A stretch of 64,000 bases of DNA from Pacificimonas flava (GCF_000342165.1 NZ_AMRV01000002.1:186001-250000); one strand, 5' to 3'. Shown: positions 51,474-61,496, numbered from the stretch's first letter. Notes: generated from the letters alone by a model not told the origin. A program made the numbers and translations.

Positions 51474-52775
51474 TCAGGCCAGCGACAAGAGTTCCACCAG
51501 ACGTTTGCGGGCGTTCCAGCTCTGCGACCAGAAATCAGCATGGGCGAGATCGCCGGGCGCCACGGTTTCGGGCCAGCAATCCTCGATCACCCGCCCCATC
51601 GCGTCCGCCTTCGCCTCATCAAGCAGGTAGCGCGGGTCGATAGCGGCGAGCGCGTCCGGCGAAACCGCCACGCGCAGGCGCAGGCAGGCGGGGCCGCCGC
51701 CGTTCTTCATGGATTCGCGAACGTCGATGAAATGCGCCGCGTGGATCGGGCCGTTGCCGCCCATATTCGTGTCCAGCCAGGTTTTTACGGCGGAATTCTC
51801 CCGGCATTCGGCCGGCAGGACAAGCGCCGCCGAGCCGTCCGGCAGGGTCAGAAGCTGGGAATTGAACAGGTAAGAGGCGATGGCATCCGCCAGGCTGACT
51901 GCACGCTCCGGCACCTCGACGATCTCAACGTCGGGCACATGCCGGCGCAGATCCTCGTACAGACCCAAACGGTCGGCGAAGGCCTGCTCATGCGCGAACA
52001 GGATACGCTCATTCGCCACGGCCACCACGTCGTTGTGGAACGCCCCCGCCTCGATCGCCTCCGGCGACTGCGCGGCAAAGATGGGCTGGCTCACGCCATG
52101 CAGCCGTGCCACCGCCTGCGATGCGCGGCGCGACTGACGCGCGGGAAACCGGCCGCCCCGATCCTCACCGTAAACGAAGACCTCGACGCCGGGCTGCCCA
52201 TGCGTCGGCGCCAGGCGCATGAAGTTCGCGGCCCCCTCGTCGCCGAATTTCGCGGGCACGGCCTCGTGCAGCGCGAAGAAGCGCTCGTCCGCGAATATCT
52301 GTCGAAGCTGCCGGTGCGTTTCGTGCCATTCCAGGCTGCGATGCGTCATGGCGGCAAGGTTGGCCGGCGTGAAATGGACGCGCCCGTCCGCCGTGTCGGC
52401 CGCCGGCGAGACGGTTGCGGCATTCGCCGTCCACATAGCACTGGCACTCGCGGCATTGTTGAACAGCTGCGGGTCTTCCTTCACCGCTGCAGCGCAGATT
52501 TCCGCGTCGGTCCCGGAAAAGCCCAGACGGCGTAGCCAGTCCGTGTTCGGGCGCTCGTGGGGAAGAAAGAACCCCTGCGGCAGACCCAGCCCCATGACCA
52601 TGCGCATCTTTGCAAGACCCTGCAGCGCCGCCTCTCGCGGCCGGGCGGTCGAGCCGGCATTGCTTGCGCTCGCCACATTCCCGAGGCTGAGACCGGCATA
52701 ATTGTGCGTGGGCCCGATCAGGCCATCGAAATTAACCTCAACGACGGCCGAAGGGCGTGCGTCCCGTCCGCTCAC
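51474..52775 (-). CDS. astB: N-succinylarginine dihydrolase
   Basis: A 433-residue AstB, second step of the arginine succinyltransferase pathway: N2-succinylarginine to succinylornithine, CO2 and two ammonia. The N-terminus NFDGLIGPTHNYAGLSLGN is diagnostic. The catalytic triad is visible: Glu in FFALHEAVPAKFGDEG, His in AGAFHNDVVAVANERI and Cys in NGGGPACLRLRVAV. GTG start 52775 overlaps the astD stop (GTGA). Last gene of the ast set and convergent to selO. Confidence 0.97.
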   Translation of the reverse strand: MSGRDARPSAVVEVNFDGLIGPTHNYAGLSLGNVASASNAGSTARPREAALQGLAKMRMVMGLGLPQGFFLPHERPNTDWLRRLGFSGTDAEICAAAVKEDPQLFNNAASASAMWTANAATVSPAADTADGRVHFTPANLAAMTHRSLEWHETHRQLRQIFADERFFALHEAVPAKFGDEGAANFMRLAPTHGQPGVEVFVYGEDRGGRFPARQSRRASQAVARLHGVSQPIFAAQSPEAIEAGAFHNDVVAVANERILFAHEQAFADRLGLYEDLRRHVPDVEIVEVPERAVSLADAIASYLFNSQLLTLPDGSAALVLPAECRENSAVKTWLDTNMGGNGPIHAAHFIDVRESMKNGGGPACLRLRVAVSPDALAAIDPRYLLDEAKADAMGRVIEDCWPETVAPGDLAHADFWSQSWNARKRLVELLSLA

Positions 52776-54217
52776 TCCGCCGCCTTCTTCTCGCCATAGG
52801 ATGCGCGGCCGACCCCGATCTCGCCGCGGATCCGATCATGCTCCAGACTGGCGACGGGGTAGGCGCAGTAATCGGCGGCATAGTAGGCGCTTGCCCGGTG
52901 GTTGCCGCTGTCGCCGACGCCGCCGAACGGTGCGGCGGAACTGGCGCCGTTGGTGGGCCGGTTCCAATTGACGATGCCCGCGCGAATCTCACGGCGGAAG
53001 CGCTCGTAGAGCTCCGGATCGTCGCTGATCAGGCCGGCGGACAGGCCAAAGCGCGTATTGTTCGCCTCGCGGACGGCGGCATCGAAATCCGCGACCCGGA
53101 TCAGTTGCAGGACGGGACCGAACATCTCCTCGTCCGGACGATCCGCATTCGTCGCATCGATGATCGCGGGACTCAAGAACGGCTTGTCCGCGTCCGGCCG
53201 CTCCAGAGGACGAATTTGCTTTGCGCCGGACATGACAAGATTGAGATATTGTTCCTGCAGAACATCGGCCGCACGATTCGAGACGACGGGTCCCATGAAC
53301 GGCTGCGGCTCGTCGAACGGCGCACCGACGATCAGATCGGCGGCGATCTCGTTCACATAGTGCAGGATTTCGTCGTGAACCTTGTCGCGCACGATCAGCC
53401 GGCGCGCATTGGTGCAGCGCTGGCCCGCCGACAGAAACGCCGACTGCACGATCAGCGCCGCCGCCGCCTCAAGATCATTCTCTCGCACGTCCCAGCAGAT
53501 CAGCGGATTGTTGCCGCCCATCTCCAGCGCCAGGATCTTGTCCGGGCGATCCGCGAACTGCCGTGCGAGCGCGTGACCCGTGCCGGCACTGCCAGTGAAC
53601 AGCAGGCCGTTAATGTCCGAATGTCCGGCAAGCGCCTTCCCGGCAGGGCCGCCGCCCTGGACGATCTGCAGACAGCCATCCGGAAGGCCCGCCGCGTCCC
53701 AGCATTCCTTCATCAGCGCGGCGGTGCCGGGCGTCAGTTCACTGGGCTTGAAGACCATGGTGTTGCCGGCAAGCAGGCCCGGCACGATATGGCCGTTCGG
53801 CAGGTGCGCCGGGAAATTATAGGGGCCGAGCACCGCCAGAACGCCGTGCGGCCGGTGGCGCAGCGCCTGCCGGAAATGTTCGCCATCCTTCTCGCGGTTT
53901 CCGGTCCGCTCCTGATAGGCCGTCATGGAGATATCGACCTTCGCCATGACGGCGTCGGCTTCCCCTTGCGTTTCCCAAAAGGGCTTGCCCGTCTCGCGCG
54001 AAATCATGCGCGCCAGATCCTCTCGACGGTCACGCACGGCGTTCTGGAAGCGTTGCAGCACCTCCCGCCGTTCGGAGAGGGGCCGGGCCTCCCAGGCGGG
54101 CTGCGCCGCGCGCGCCGCCTCGACCGCTTTCGCAACGTCCTCTGCCGAGGCTTCCGCGCCGCGCCAGACCTCCTCGCCGGTCGAGGGGTCGGTCGAGATC
54201 AGTTCAGGACGCGACAT
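52772..54217 (-). CDS. astD: Succinylglutamate-semialdehyde dehydrogenase
   Basis: A 481-residue aldehyde dehydrogenase, fourth step of the AST pathway. Active-site Glu is in ILALEMGGNNPLI and the nucleophilic Cys in FLSAGQRCTNARRL; the cofactor loop is GLLFTGSAGTGHALA. ISTDPSTGEEVWRG at the N-terminus fits AstD. It overlaps astA upstream by 14 bases and astB downstream by 4, so translation is coupled throughout. Confidence 0.95.
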   Translation of the reverse strand: MSRPELISTDPSTGEEVWRGAEASAEDVAKAVEAARAAQPAWEARPLSERREVLQRFQNAVRDRREDLARMISRETGKPFWETQGEADAVMAKVDISMTAYQERTGNREKDGEHFRQALRHRPHGVLAVLGPYNFPAHLPNGHIVPGLLAGNTMVFKPSELTPGTAALMKECWDAAGLPDGCLQIVQGGGPAGKALAGHSDINGLLFTGSAGTGHALARQFADRPDKILALEMGGNNPLICWDVRENDLEAAAALIVQSAFLSAGQRCTNARRLIVRDKVHDEILHYVNEIAADLIVGAPFDEPQPFMGPVVSNRAADVLQEQYLNLVMSGAKQIRPLERPDADKPFLSPAIIDATNADRPDEEMFGPVLQLIRVADFDAAVREANNTRFGLSAGLISDDPELYERFRREIRAGIVNWNRPTNGASSAAPFGGVGDSGNHRASAYYAADYCAYPVASLEHDRIRGEIGVGRASYGEKKAAE

Positions 54218-55226
54218 AGATCACCTTATCTCCCTGTTTCACGCGCATCAGCGCCGCCTCTTCCGGCGGCATCACCAGACCCTGCTCCGTCAGGCGCGAG
54301 GCGGTCCGCCACGCGCGAAATTCGGTCCGTTCTCCGGCCGCAGCAAAGCCCGTATGCGATTCCGCACCGCCGCCGCCGATTTCAAAGATGGGCAGGGTCT
54401 GCGCCGCTTCAACGGTGCGCAGCCGGTCGGTATCCGCCACCATGGTCGGGCCGGCATCGAAAATGTCGACATAGCCGGTGAAGGAAAAGCCCTCCTTTTC
54501 CAGCATGCGCATGGCAGGGACGCCGCTATCGTGCGGCTGTCCGATGGTGTCCTGCGCCTCCGGGCTCAGGAGCGCGGTATAGATCGGGTATTTCGGCATC
54601 AGATCGGCGATGAACTGATTGCCATGCTGCGAATTGAACCGGTCGGCCTCCTGAAAGCTCATGCCGAAGAACTTGCCGCCAAGCCCGTCCCAGAACGGCG
54701 CCGAACCATCGTCCCGCACCCGCCCGCGCAGCTCTGCCAGGATACGGCTGGCGAAGCGGCGGCGGTGCATCGCGATGAACATGTACCGGCTGCGCGCGAG
54801 AAGCCCGCCAAAGCCGGATGAGCGCAGGTCCGGGTGCAGGAACAGCCCGCCTACCTCGCTGGCGCCGTTGAAGTCGTTGACGAGGTGCAGCACGTCGAGG
54901 CGCGCGGTGCGATTCAGTTCGGCGGAAAACTGGCTGAGCCGCGCCACCTTGTAGGAGTAGAAGGGCCAGCGCACGCCGAGGCGGGAAAACAGCATGGCGC
55001 TTCCGCCGATGCGGCCCGTCGCCGCTTCCTCCAGCAGCAGGATGTAAAGCTCGTTGTCGGGCTCATCCTCCTCCCGCGCGTAGCTTTGTTCGTTCCACTC
55101 CAGCCGCGCCTTCAGCGCTTCCCGGTTGGAGGGCAGGTTGGTGAATCCGGTGCCCGCCAGGTCGGCAAGCTCGCTCAGCGAATCGAGATCGCCCATGCGA
55201 GCGGCGCGCAAGTTCCACAGCGTCAT
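54204..55226 (-). CDS. astA: Arginine N-succinyltransferase
   Basis: A 340-residue AstA, the first AST-pathway enzyme: succinyl-CoA plus arginine. It is a GNAT-fold protein; conserved blocks include LRAARMGDLDSLSELADLAG, GFTNLPSNREALKARLEWNE, EVGGLFLHPDLRSSGFGGLL and GLGGKFFGMSFQEADRFNSQ. Its length is the family norm. The ATG overlaps the stop of the upstream M20 hydrolase gene (ATGA). Confidence 0.97.
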   Translation of the reverse strand: MTLWNLRAARMGDLDSLSELADLAGTGFTNLPSNREALKARLEWNEQSYAREEDEPDNELYILLLEEAATGRIGGSAMLFSRLGVRWPFYSYKVARLSQFSAELNRTARLDVLHLVNDFNGASEVGGLFLHPDLRSSGFGGLLARSRYMFIAMHRRRFASRILAELRGRVRDDGSAPFWDGLGGKFFGMSFQEADRFNSQHGNQFIADLMPKYPIYTALLSPEAQDTIGQPHDSGVPAMRMLEKEGFSFTGYVDIFDAGPTMVADTDRLRTVEAAQTLPIFEIGGGGAESHTGFAAAGERTEFRAWRTASRLTEQGLVMPPEEAALMRVKQGDKVIYVAS

Positions 55227-56470
55227 TGCGCCGATCGCCCCTCGATCAGCCGCCCCTCCGCCAGCCGCATCAGGGTCAGCGCCGCCAGCTTCGCGCGCTC
55301 CGTCAGCGAATCGACGATCATGAATTCCCGGTCCGAATGAATGGCGCCGCCGCGCACGCCCATCGTGTCGACGACGGCAAGACCTGCAGCGGCCAGATTG
55401 TTGCCGTCGCAGACGCCGCCCGTATCCTTCCAGCCGATATTGAGGCCCAGATCGCTGCCGCAGCCCTTCACCAGGTCGAACAGCCCCCGCTGCTTCTCAT
55501 CCAGCGGCTTCGGCGGGCGGGCGAAGCTGCCGGTCACGTCGATCTTCACGTCGTGACGGGCAGCGACCTCCGCCAGGATTTCCTCCTGCGCGGCTTCGGC
55601 CCAGGCTTGGTCGTCCGGCGTCAGCGGGCGCACGTTCCAGCGCAGCACCGCCATTTCCGGCACGACATTGTTCGGACCGCCGCCGTCGATTTTCGCCGGA
55701 TTGACGGACAGGGTGGGCCGTTTCGTCTTCATCGCGTCCAGACGCACGGCAAGGTCGGCGGCGGCGACCAGCGCGTTGCGGCCGTCCTCGGGATTGCGGC
55801 CCGCATGGGCGGCGCGGCCGGCGATGGAGGCAGCGAAATTCCCGCTGCCCTTTCGCCCACCGGCCAGCGTACCCTCGGGATCGGCCGACGGTTCGAAGGT
55901 CAGTCCTGTCTGGCAGCGCTGCGCCACCTCGGCGAGCAGCAGCGCGGACCCGAGCGAGGACACCTCCTCATCGGCATTCAGCACCACCTCCCAACCCAGC
56001 CGGCCGCCGAGGTCAGAAGCCTCGAGCGCGCGCAGCGCCTCCAGCATGACGGCGATGCCGCCCTTCATGTCCGCAACGCCGGGGCCGTTCAGGACGCCGT
56101 CCTCCAGCCATTTCAGATCCTGGAAATGATGATCCTTCGGAAACACCGTATCCATGTGCCCGGTCAGCATGACGCGCGCGTTGCCGCGTCCGGGGCGGGA
56201 GATGTGCAGGTTGCGGCCATGCGCCAACGGCACGCGCCGCCCATCCTCATCGATGGTTTCGACCGGCGCCGGGTCGCGCAGTTCGGCCGTGCCGCCAAGG
56301 GGCGCGAACGCCGCTGCGAGCAGGTCCGCCATTTCGGCGAGACCGGCCATGTTGCGGCTGCCGGAATTGATGCGCGACCAGCTTTCGACGTTTGCCAGCA
56401 TGTCCGCCCCGCGCGCGTCGACAGGCTCGAGGGCGCGGCGCTCGATTTCGCTCAATCCTTGCATGGCCAA
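55223..56470 (-). CDS. M20-family metallohydrolase in the ast operon
   Basis: A 415-residue zinc amidohydrolase of family M20 (carboxypeptidase G2/ArgE/DapE-like). Metal ligands appear in MLTGHMDTVFPKDHHF, GPGVADMKGGIAVML and VVLNADEEVSSLGSALL; the dimerisation domain follows (GRAAHAGRNPEDGRNALVA). ATGA overlap with astA ties it to arginine catabolism. Since no astE is nearby, it may hydrolyse N-succinylglutamate (the AstE reaction), though it is unrelated to canonical AstE (a carboxypeptidase-A-fold enzyme). This role is inference; other acyl-amino acids are possible. Confidence 0.88.
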   Translation of the reverse strand: MAMQGLSEIERRALEPVDARGADMLANVESWSRINSGSRNMAGLAEMADLLAAAFAPLGGTAELRDPAPVETIDEDGRRVPLAHGRNLHISRPGRGNARVMLTGHMDTVFPKDHHFQDLKWLEDGVLNGPGVADMKGGIAVMLEALRALEASDLGGRLGWEVVLNADEEVSSLGSALLLAEVAQRCQTGLTFEPSADPEGTLAGGRKGSGNFAASIAGRAAHAGRNPEDGRNALVAAADLAVRLDAMKTKRPTLSVNPAKIDGGGPNNVVPEMAVLRWNVRPLTPDDQAWAEAAQEEILAEVAARHDVKIDVTGSFARPPKPLDEKQRGLFDLVKGCGSDLGLNIGWKDTGGVCDGNNLAAAGLAVVDTMGVRGGAIHSDREFMIVDSLTERAKLAALTLMRLAEGRLIEGRSAQ

Positions 56471-56475
56471 CTGCC

Positions 56476-57420
56476 TTAGCCCGCCGTCCGCCCAGCGTCG
56501 AGGGCGGCACGGGCGGCCTCGGCATCGCGCACGATCTGCGCCTTGAGCGCATCGAGGCCATCCAGCTTCCGTTCCTCCCGCAGCCAGGCGATCAGTTCCA
56601 CGTCGATCTCCTGCCCGTAAAGGTCGCCCTGCCAGTCGAAGAACCAGCTTTCGAGCAGTTCGACGGGCGGATCGATCATGGGGCGAATGCCCAGATTGGC
56701 GACCCCGTCCAGCGTCGTTCCATCCGGCAGGTGCCCACGCACGGCATAGACGCCGTAGCGCGGCCGGACATAATCGCCCAGCCGCATGTTCGCCGTGGGA
56801 ACGCCGATCGTCCGGCCCAGCTTCGCGCCGTGCTCGACCACTGCGCGAATGGCGAAGGGCCGGGTCAGCATGCGCGCGGCGGCGCGGGCATCGCCCCCTC
56901 GCAGCGCGTCGCGGATCGCGGTCGAACTGACCCGCTCGCCCCCGCGATCGTTCACCGCGCTGACAGCGGCGGCATCGATGTCGCAGGCCGCGCCGAGCGT
57001 ACGCAGGTCGCGAACCGTGCCGGCGGCGCGGGCGCCAAATGTGAAATCGTCGCCGGTAACGATACCGCTGAGGCCGAGACGCCGCGACAGCACATCCTCG
57101 ACAAAGGCCTGCGGGCTCATGGCCGCCATTGAACGGTCGAAGCGCAGCACCACCGCGCCGTCGATGCCGTCCGCGGCGAACAGGTCGAGGCGCTGCGGGA
57201 TCGTCGTCAGCGCCATGGGCGGTGTGTCCGGCTTGAACAGACGCACCGGGTGCGGGTCGAAGGTTATGACCAGCGCCGGGCCGCCCTTCGCGCGGGCACG
57301 ATACCGCGCCTCTCCCACCACCGCCTGATGGCCGGCATGGAAGCCGTCGAAATTGCCGAGGGCGGCGACGCCGCCGCGAAGGGCTTCGGGAAGCGGGTCG
57401 TCTGCGAAGATGCGCTGCAT
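56476..57420 (-). CDS. ribF: Bifunctional riboflavin kinase / FAD synthetase
   Basis: A 314-residue RibF making FMN and FAD. The N-terminal adenylyltransferase domain has ALGNFDGFHAGHQAVVGEA (HxGH-like GFHAGH) and the STAIRDALRGGD motif. The C-terminal riboflavin kinase domain has TIGVPTANMRLGDYVRPRYG (PTAN motif) and LLESWFFDWQGDLYG. It ends 5 bases before the M20 gene and follows the dipeptidase by 9. Confidence 0.97.
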   Translation of the reverse strand: MQRIFADDPLPEALRGGVAALGNFDGFHAGHQAVVGEARYRARAKGGPALVITFDPHPVRLFKPDTPPMALTTIPQRLDLFAADGIDGAVVLRFDRSMAAMSPQAFVEDVLSRRLGLSGIVTGDDFTFGARAAGTVRDLRTLGAACDIDAAAVSAVNDRGGERVSSTAIRDALRGGDARAAARMLTRPFAIRAVVEHGAKLGRTIGVPTANMRLGDYVRPRYGVYAVRGHLPDGTTLDGVANLGIRPMIDPPVELLESWFFDWQGDLYGQEIDVELIAWLREERKLDGLDALKAQIVRDAEAARAALDAGRTAG

Positions 57421-57429
57421 GAAGGGCCC

Positions 57430-58674
57430 CTACCGGGCGGGGAGCGTTTCCATCAAGACGCGGCGTACATTGCCCCCCATCGCCGCGCGGATCTCGTCCT
57501 CCGTAAAGCCCTGGTCCAGCAGTGCCTGCGTAACCGCCGCCATACCGGCCGCATCGAACCCTGTGGTCACCGCGCCATCGAAATCACTGCCGAGCGCGAC
57601 ATGTTCGATCCCGACCAGATCGCGAATATACCGCATGGTCCGTGCGGTCGCGCCGGGCGTCGGGCTGCACACCGCGCCGTCCCAGAAGCCGACGCCGATC
57701 ACCCCGCCTGTGGCTGCGACGCCCCGGATCTCCTCGTCGGTCAGGTTGCGGTTGACCTTGCAGATCGCCTGCGCCCCGCCGTGCGACACGATGACGGGCC
57801 GGCGCGCCATGTCCAGCACCTCCGCGACGCCGTCATGGCTCAGATGCGCCAGATCGACGATCATGCCGCGATCCTCCATGCGGCGGACCACCTGCCGCCC
57901 CAGCGGGGTGAGGCCGCCCTTCTCCTCCCCATGCATGGACCCGGCCAGCCGGTTGTCGAAGAAGTGGGTCAGACCCGCCATGCGGTAGCCGGCGTCGAAC
58001 AGGCGGTCGAGATTGTCGATGTCGCCCTCGATATTCTGCAGCCCCTCGGCCGCCATCATGCCGCCGATCACCCGTTCGCCGTCCGCGCGCCGGCCGATAA
58101 GCGCCTCGAGATCGGCGCGGCTGCGGATCAGCATCAGCTGCGCCGGCCGCGCCCGGGCGGTCTTCGCCAGCCGCTCGGCATGATAGAGCGAGCGTTCGAG
58201 AAGCGAGACCCATGTGCGCGGCGGCTGTAACTGCGCCACGACGAGCGGCGTGATATTGTCGGTGTCCGCACTGTTCGCCTCATAATTCTGGCCGCGCGGC
58301 GTCTTCGTGACCGAGCCGAAGACCTGCAGACCCACATTCCCCTCCGCAAGGCGCAGGAGGTCGACGTGGCCCCGGTCCGCGCGCCGGCCCAAATCGCGGT
58401 CCCACAGCAGCGTGTCGGCGTGCAGATCCGCCACGAACAGGGAGTCGTGCAGCGCCGCCGTCCGTTCCTCCACGCGCCACAAACCAGACCCCTCGATCCG
58501 GTTCATCGACCGTTCGATCATGCCAGGGGCCAGCCAGAAGAACAGCGCCGCCAGAACGGCCAGGAACAGGACGAACCAGACCAGCCACAGCCGCCAGCGA
58601 AACCGCGGCGCCCTTGCACGCTTCTGGGCCGGTGCCTTCCGGCCGGCGGGTTTGCGAGCCGGCTTTCGGGCCAT
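57430..58674 (-). CDS. Membrane dipeptidase (peptidase family M19)
   Basis: A 414-residue renal-dipeptidase-family enzyme, zinc-dependent, hydrolysing dipeptides including ones with C-terminal D-residues. Metal ligands in LFVADLHADTLLWDRD, and later DLAHLSHDGVAEVL and VSHGGAQAICKVNRNL. A lysine/arginine-rich N-terminus followed by one hydrophobic helix (WLVWFVLFLAVLAALFFWL) indicates a membrane anchor with the catalytic domain outside the cytoplasm. Its ATG overlaps the folA stop (TGATG). Confidence 0.93.
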   Translation of the reverse strand: MARKPARKPAGRKAPAQKRARAPRFRWRLWLVWFVLFLAVLAALFFWLAPGMIERSMNRIEGSGLWRVEERTAALHDSLFVADLHADTLLWDRDLGRRADRGHVDLLRLAEGNVGLQVFGSVTKTPRGQNYEANSADTDNITPLVVAQLQPPRTWVSLLERSLYHAERLAKTARARPAQLMLIRSRADLEALIGRRADGERVIGGMMAAEGLQNIEGDIDNLDRLFDAGYRMAGLTHFFDNRLAGSMHGEEKGGLTPLGRQVVRRMEDRGMIVDLAHLSHDGVAEVLDMARRPVIVSHGGAQAICKVNRNLTDEEIRGVAATGGVIGVGFWDGAVCSPTPGATARTMRYIRDLVGIEHVALGSDFDGAVTTGFDAAGMAAVTQALLDQGFTEDEIRAAMGGNVRRVLMETLPAR

Positions 58675-59195
58675 CAGATCCGCTCCAGCGTGACGAAGCT
58701 GAAATCAGGCTGCCCCTCAGGCCCTGTATGCCGCTCGCGGCGGGTTTCACGCCAGCGCTCCGGCTCCAGTTCGGGGAAGAACGTATCCCCCTCCGGCCTT
58801 GCATGCACCTCGGTCAGTTCAATCCGCGTGGCAGAGGGCAGGGTCAGCGCATAGATTTCGGCACCGCCGATCACCATGATCTCCGGTGCGCGGGCGCGGG
58901 GGTCGAGGCCGGCAGCGGCGATGGCCTCCGCCAGATTGGGCGCGGTCGACGCCCCCTCGGCCTGCCAGTTCCGCTGGCGCGTCAGGACGATGTTCTGCCG
59001 CCCCTTCAGCGCCCCGCCCGGGAGAGATTCGAAGGTCCGCCGGCCCATGATGCAGGGCCGCCCGACCGTCAGGCGCTTGAAGTGCTTCAGGTCGTCCGGC
59101 AGCCGCCAGGGCATGCCGCCGTCCCGGCCGATGACGCGGTTCTCGGCCCGCGCGACGACCAGGATCAGGCTTGGCCGGTATGGGGCGATGGCCAT
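58674..59195 (-). CDS. folA: Dihydrofolate reductase
   Basis: A 173-residue DHFR. Substrate-binding segment RVIGRDGGMPWRLPDDLKHF, NADPH-binding GRPCIMGRRTFESLPG and IMVIGGAEIYALTLP are all conserved. It regenerates tetrahydrofolate for thymidylate synthesis; thyA lies upstream on the same strand with an MFS gene in between. It starts 4 bases after the MFS stop. Confidence 0.97.
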   Translation of the reverse strand: MAIAPYRPSLILVVARAENRVIGRDGGMPWRLPDDLKHFKRLTVGRPCIMGRRTFESLPGGALKGRQNIVLTRQRNWQAEGASTAPNLAEAIAAAGLDPRARAPEIMVIGGAEIYALTLPSATRIELTEVHARPEGDTFFPELEPERWRETRRERHTGPEGQPDFSFVTLERI

Positions 59196-59199
59196 GGGA

Positions 59200-60504
59200 T
59201 CAGTCCTCCAGAATCTGGCTATGCTTGGCGGTATCGCGCATCCGCAGATAGACGATCAGCGAAATGCCGATCATTGCGGTGACATACCAGTAAAAGCCGC
59301 GTTCCCACCCTGCATCCTTGAATTGCAGCGCGGCATATTCGGCCGTGCCGCCGAACAGCGTGTTGGCCAGCGCATAGGGCAGCGCGACGCCGAGCGCGCG
59401 AATATGCGCGGGAAACAGCTCCGCCTTCACGACGGCGTTGATCGCCGTATAGCCCGTGACGATGACCAGCGCCGCCATGACCAGCGCGCCGGCCATGACG
59501 GGATCGCGCACCGTCTCCAGCGTCGAGAAGATCGGATAGGTGAACAGCACGCCGCAAATGCCAAACGTCACCATGATGGGCTTGCGGCCGATGCGGTCGC
59601 TCAGTGCGCCGACCACCGGCTGAAGCAGCATGAACACGAACAGGGTGACCGCGTTGATCTGGGTCGACACTTCCCGGCTGAACCCGGACGTGTTGACCAG
59701 GAATTTCTGCATGTAAATCGAATAGGCGTAGAAGGCGAGCGTGCCGCCCGCCGTCAGCATCATGACGATGCCGGTCTCGCGCGGATGATGCCGGATCAGC
59801 TGCCAGAAGCCCGATTTCGGCGCGGCGGAGGCTTTCGCGTTGCGGTAGCTTTCCGTCTCCGCAAGACCGCGCCGCAGATAGAAGACGACCACGGCCAGAC
59901 ACGCGCCGATGACGAAGGGAATCCGCCAGCCCCAGGCATCGAGGTCCGCCTCCGGCATGGAGGATTGCAGCACCAGAAGCGTCGTGATGGCCAGAAGCTG
60001 GCCGGAAATCAGCGTCACATACTGGAAGGAGGCGAAGAAGCCGCGCCGGCTGCGTCCGGCCATTTCCGACAGGTAGGTGGCGCTCGCGCCATATTCGCCG
60101 CCCACCGACAGGCCCTGCATCAGCCGCGCAAGGATCAGCAGCGCCGGCGCGGCGATGCCGATGCTGGCATAGGTCGGCGTCACGGCGATCAGCAGGGAGC
60201 CCGCGCACATCAGCGATACGGACAGGGTCAGCCCCGATTTCCGGCCGTGGCGGTCGGAGAACATTCCCATCAACCAGGCGCCGATGGGCCGCATGACGAA
60301 CCCCAGCGCAAAGACAGCCGCGGCACTGAGAAGCTGCGCGGTTCGATCCTCCGCCGGAAAGAAATGCGGCGCGAAATAGAGGGTGAAGGCCGCGTAGACG
60401 TACCAGTCGTACCATTCGACCAGATTGCCGGTGGAGCCGCCGACGATCGACCGCACACGCTGCCCGGTCGTCTGCGGCGCCCCCGCCGTTCCGCTGTCCT
60501 TCAC
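59200..60504 (-). CDS. MFS transporter, metabolite:H+ symporter family
   Basis: A 434-residue 12-helix transporter of the ProP/KgtP/ShiA (MHS) family. Typical blocks: GNLVEWYDWYVYAAFTLYFA, FVMRPIGAWLMGMFSDRHGR, LMQGLSVGGEYGASATYLSE and QPVVGALSDRIGRKPIM. The family imports dicarboxylates, alpha-ketoglutarate, shikimate or betaines; the substrate here is not decided. Inserted between thyA and folA, which are often adjacent. Confidence 0.92.
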   Translation of the reverse strand: MKDSGTAGAPQTTGQRVRSIVGGSTGNLVEWYDWYVYAAFTLYFAPHFFPAEDRTAQLLSAAAVFALGFVMRPIGAWLMGMFSDRHGRKSGLTLSVSLMCAGSLLIAVTPTYASIGIAAPALLILARLMQGLSVGGEYGASATYLSEMAGRSRRGFFASFQYVTLISGQLLAITTLLVLQSSMPEADLDAWGWRIPFVIGACLAVVVFYLRRGLAETESYRNAKASAAPKSGFWQLIRHHPRETGIVMMLTAGGTLAFYAYSIYMQKFLVNTSGFSREVSTQINAVTLFVFMLLQPVVGALSDRIGRKPIMVTFGICGVLFTYPIFSTLETVRDPVMAGALVMAALVIVTGYTAINAVVKAELFPAHIRALGVALPYALANTLFGGTAEYAALQFKDAGWERGFYWYVTAMIGISLIVYLRMRDTAKHSQILED

Positions 60505-60592
60505 TCGCCGTCCCCCAGAGCCATCGTTCCGCCAGCCCGCTCCCTAGCGGCGGCAGACCCGGCGGTCAGCCCTCAAGACGGGATAGACCGCG

Positions 60593-61387
60593 TCAGACCG
60601 CCACCGGCGCCTTGATATGCGGATGGGCTTCATATCCCTCGAACAGAAAATCCTCATAGGCGTAGTCCGCAATGTCATCCGGGCGGCGCGCGATCTTCAG
60701 CGTCGGCAGCGGCAGCGGCGCACGCGTCAGCTGCGTTCGCGCCTGCTCGAAATGGTTCGAATAGAGGTGCGTATCGCCGCCGGTCCAGATGAACGCCCCC
60801 ACCTCCAGCCCCGTCTGCTGCGCGATCATGTGGGTCAGAAGAGCGTAGGATGCGATGTTGAAGGGCAGCCCTAGAAATACATCGCACGACCGCTGGTAGA
60901 GCTGCAGCGACAGGCGCCCGTTCGCGACATAGGTCTGCCAGATGGCGTGACAGGGCGGCAGCTTCATCTCGGCCACCTCGCCCGGGTTCCAGGCGGTGAC
61001 GATCTGGCGCCGCGAATCCGGATCGCGCCGGATCAGGGCGATAAGATCGCGGATCTGGTCGATTTCCCGGCCGTCCGCCGTTTCCCACTTCCGCCACTGC
61101 TTGCCGTAGACCGGCCCGAGATCGCCATTCTCATCCGCCCATTCATCCCAGATGGAGACGCCGTGTTCCTTCAGATAAGCGATGTTGGTACTGCCCCGAA
61201 GGAACCAGATCAGTTCGTGCACGATCGAACGCAGGTGCAGCTTCTTCGTCGTGACGAGCGGAAATCCCTCCGTCAGATCGAAGCGCATCTGGTGGCCGAA
61301 GATGGAGCGCGTGCCGGTGCCCGTGCGGTCGCCCTTGTCCGTGCCCTCCTCCAGGATCTTCGCAAGCAGGTCGAGATATTGCTGCAT
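60593..61387 (-). CDS. thyA: Thymidylate synthase
   Basis: A 264-residue ThyA, making dTMP from dUMP with methylene-tetrahydrofolate. Catalytic Cys in [14 protein letters not shown]; other invariant blocks are [30 protein letters not shown] and [19 protein letters not shown]. Length equals E. coli ThyA. Divergent from the NfrB-like gene. Confidence 0.98.
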   Translation of the reverse strand: MQQYLDLLAKILEEGTDKGDRTGTGTRSIFGHQMRFDLTEGFPLVTTKKLHLRSIVHELIWFLRGSTNIAYLKEHGVSIWDEWADENGDLGPVYGKQWRKWETADGREIDQIRDLIALIRRDPDSRRQIVTAWNPGEVAEMKLPPCHAIWQTYVANGRLSLQLYQRSCDVFLGLPFNIASYALLTHMIAQQTGLEVGAFIWTGGDTHLYSNHFEQARTQLTRAPLPLPTLKIARRPDDIADYAYEDFLFEGYEAHPHIKAPVAV

Positions 61388-61496
61388 GGACGGTTTTCCT
61401 CGGTCGAAGGGAATCGCGCCCCCTCTAGGCCCGGCGCCCGGATTTCACCAGATTTGTCCTTCTGGGATTTTGCGGTTACATCCATTTCGGGGGAAC

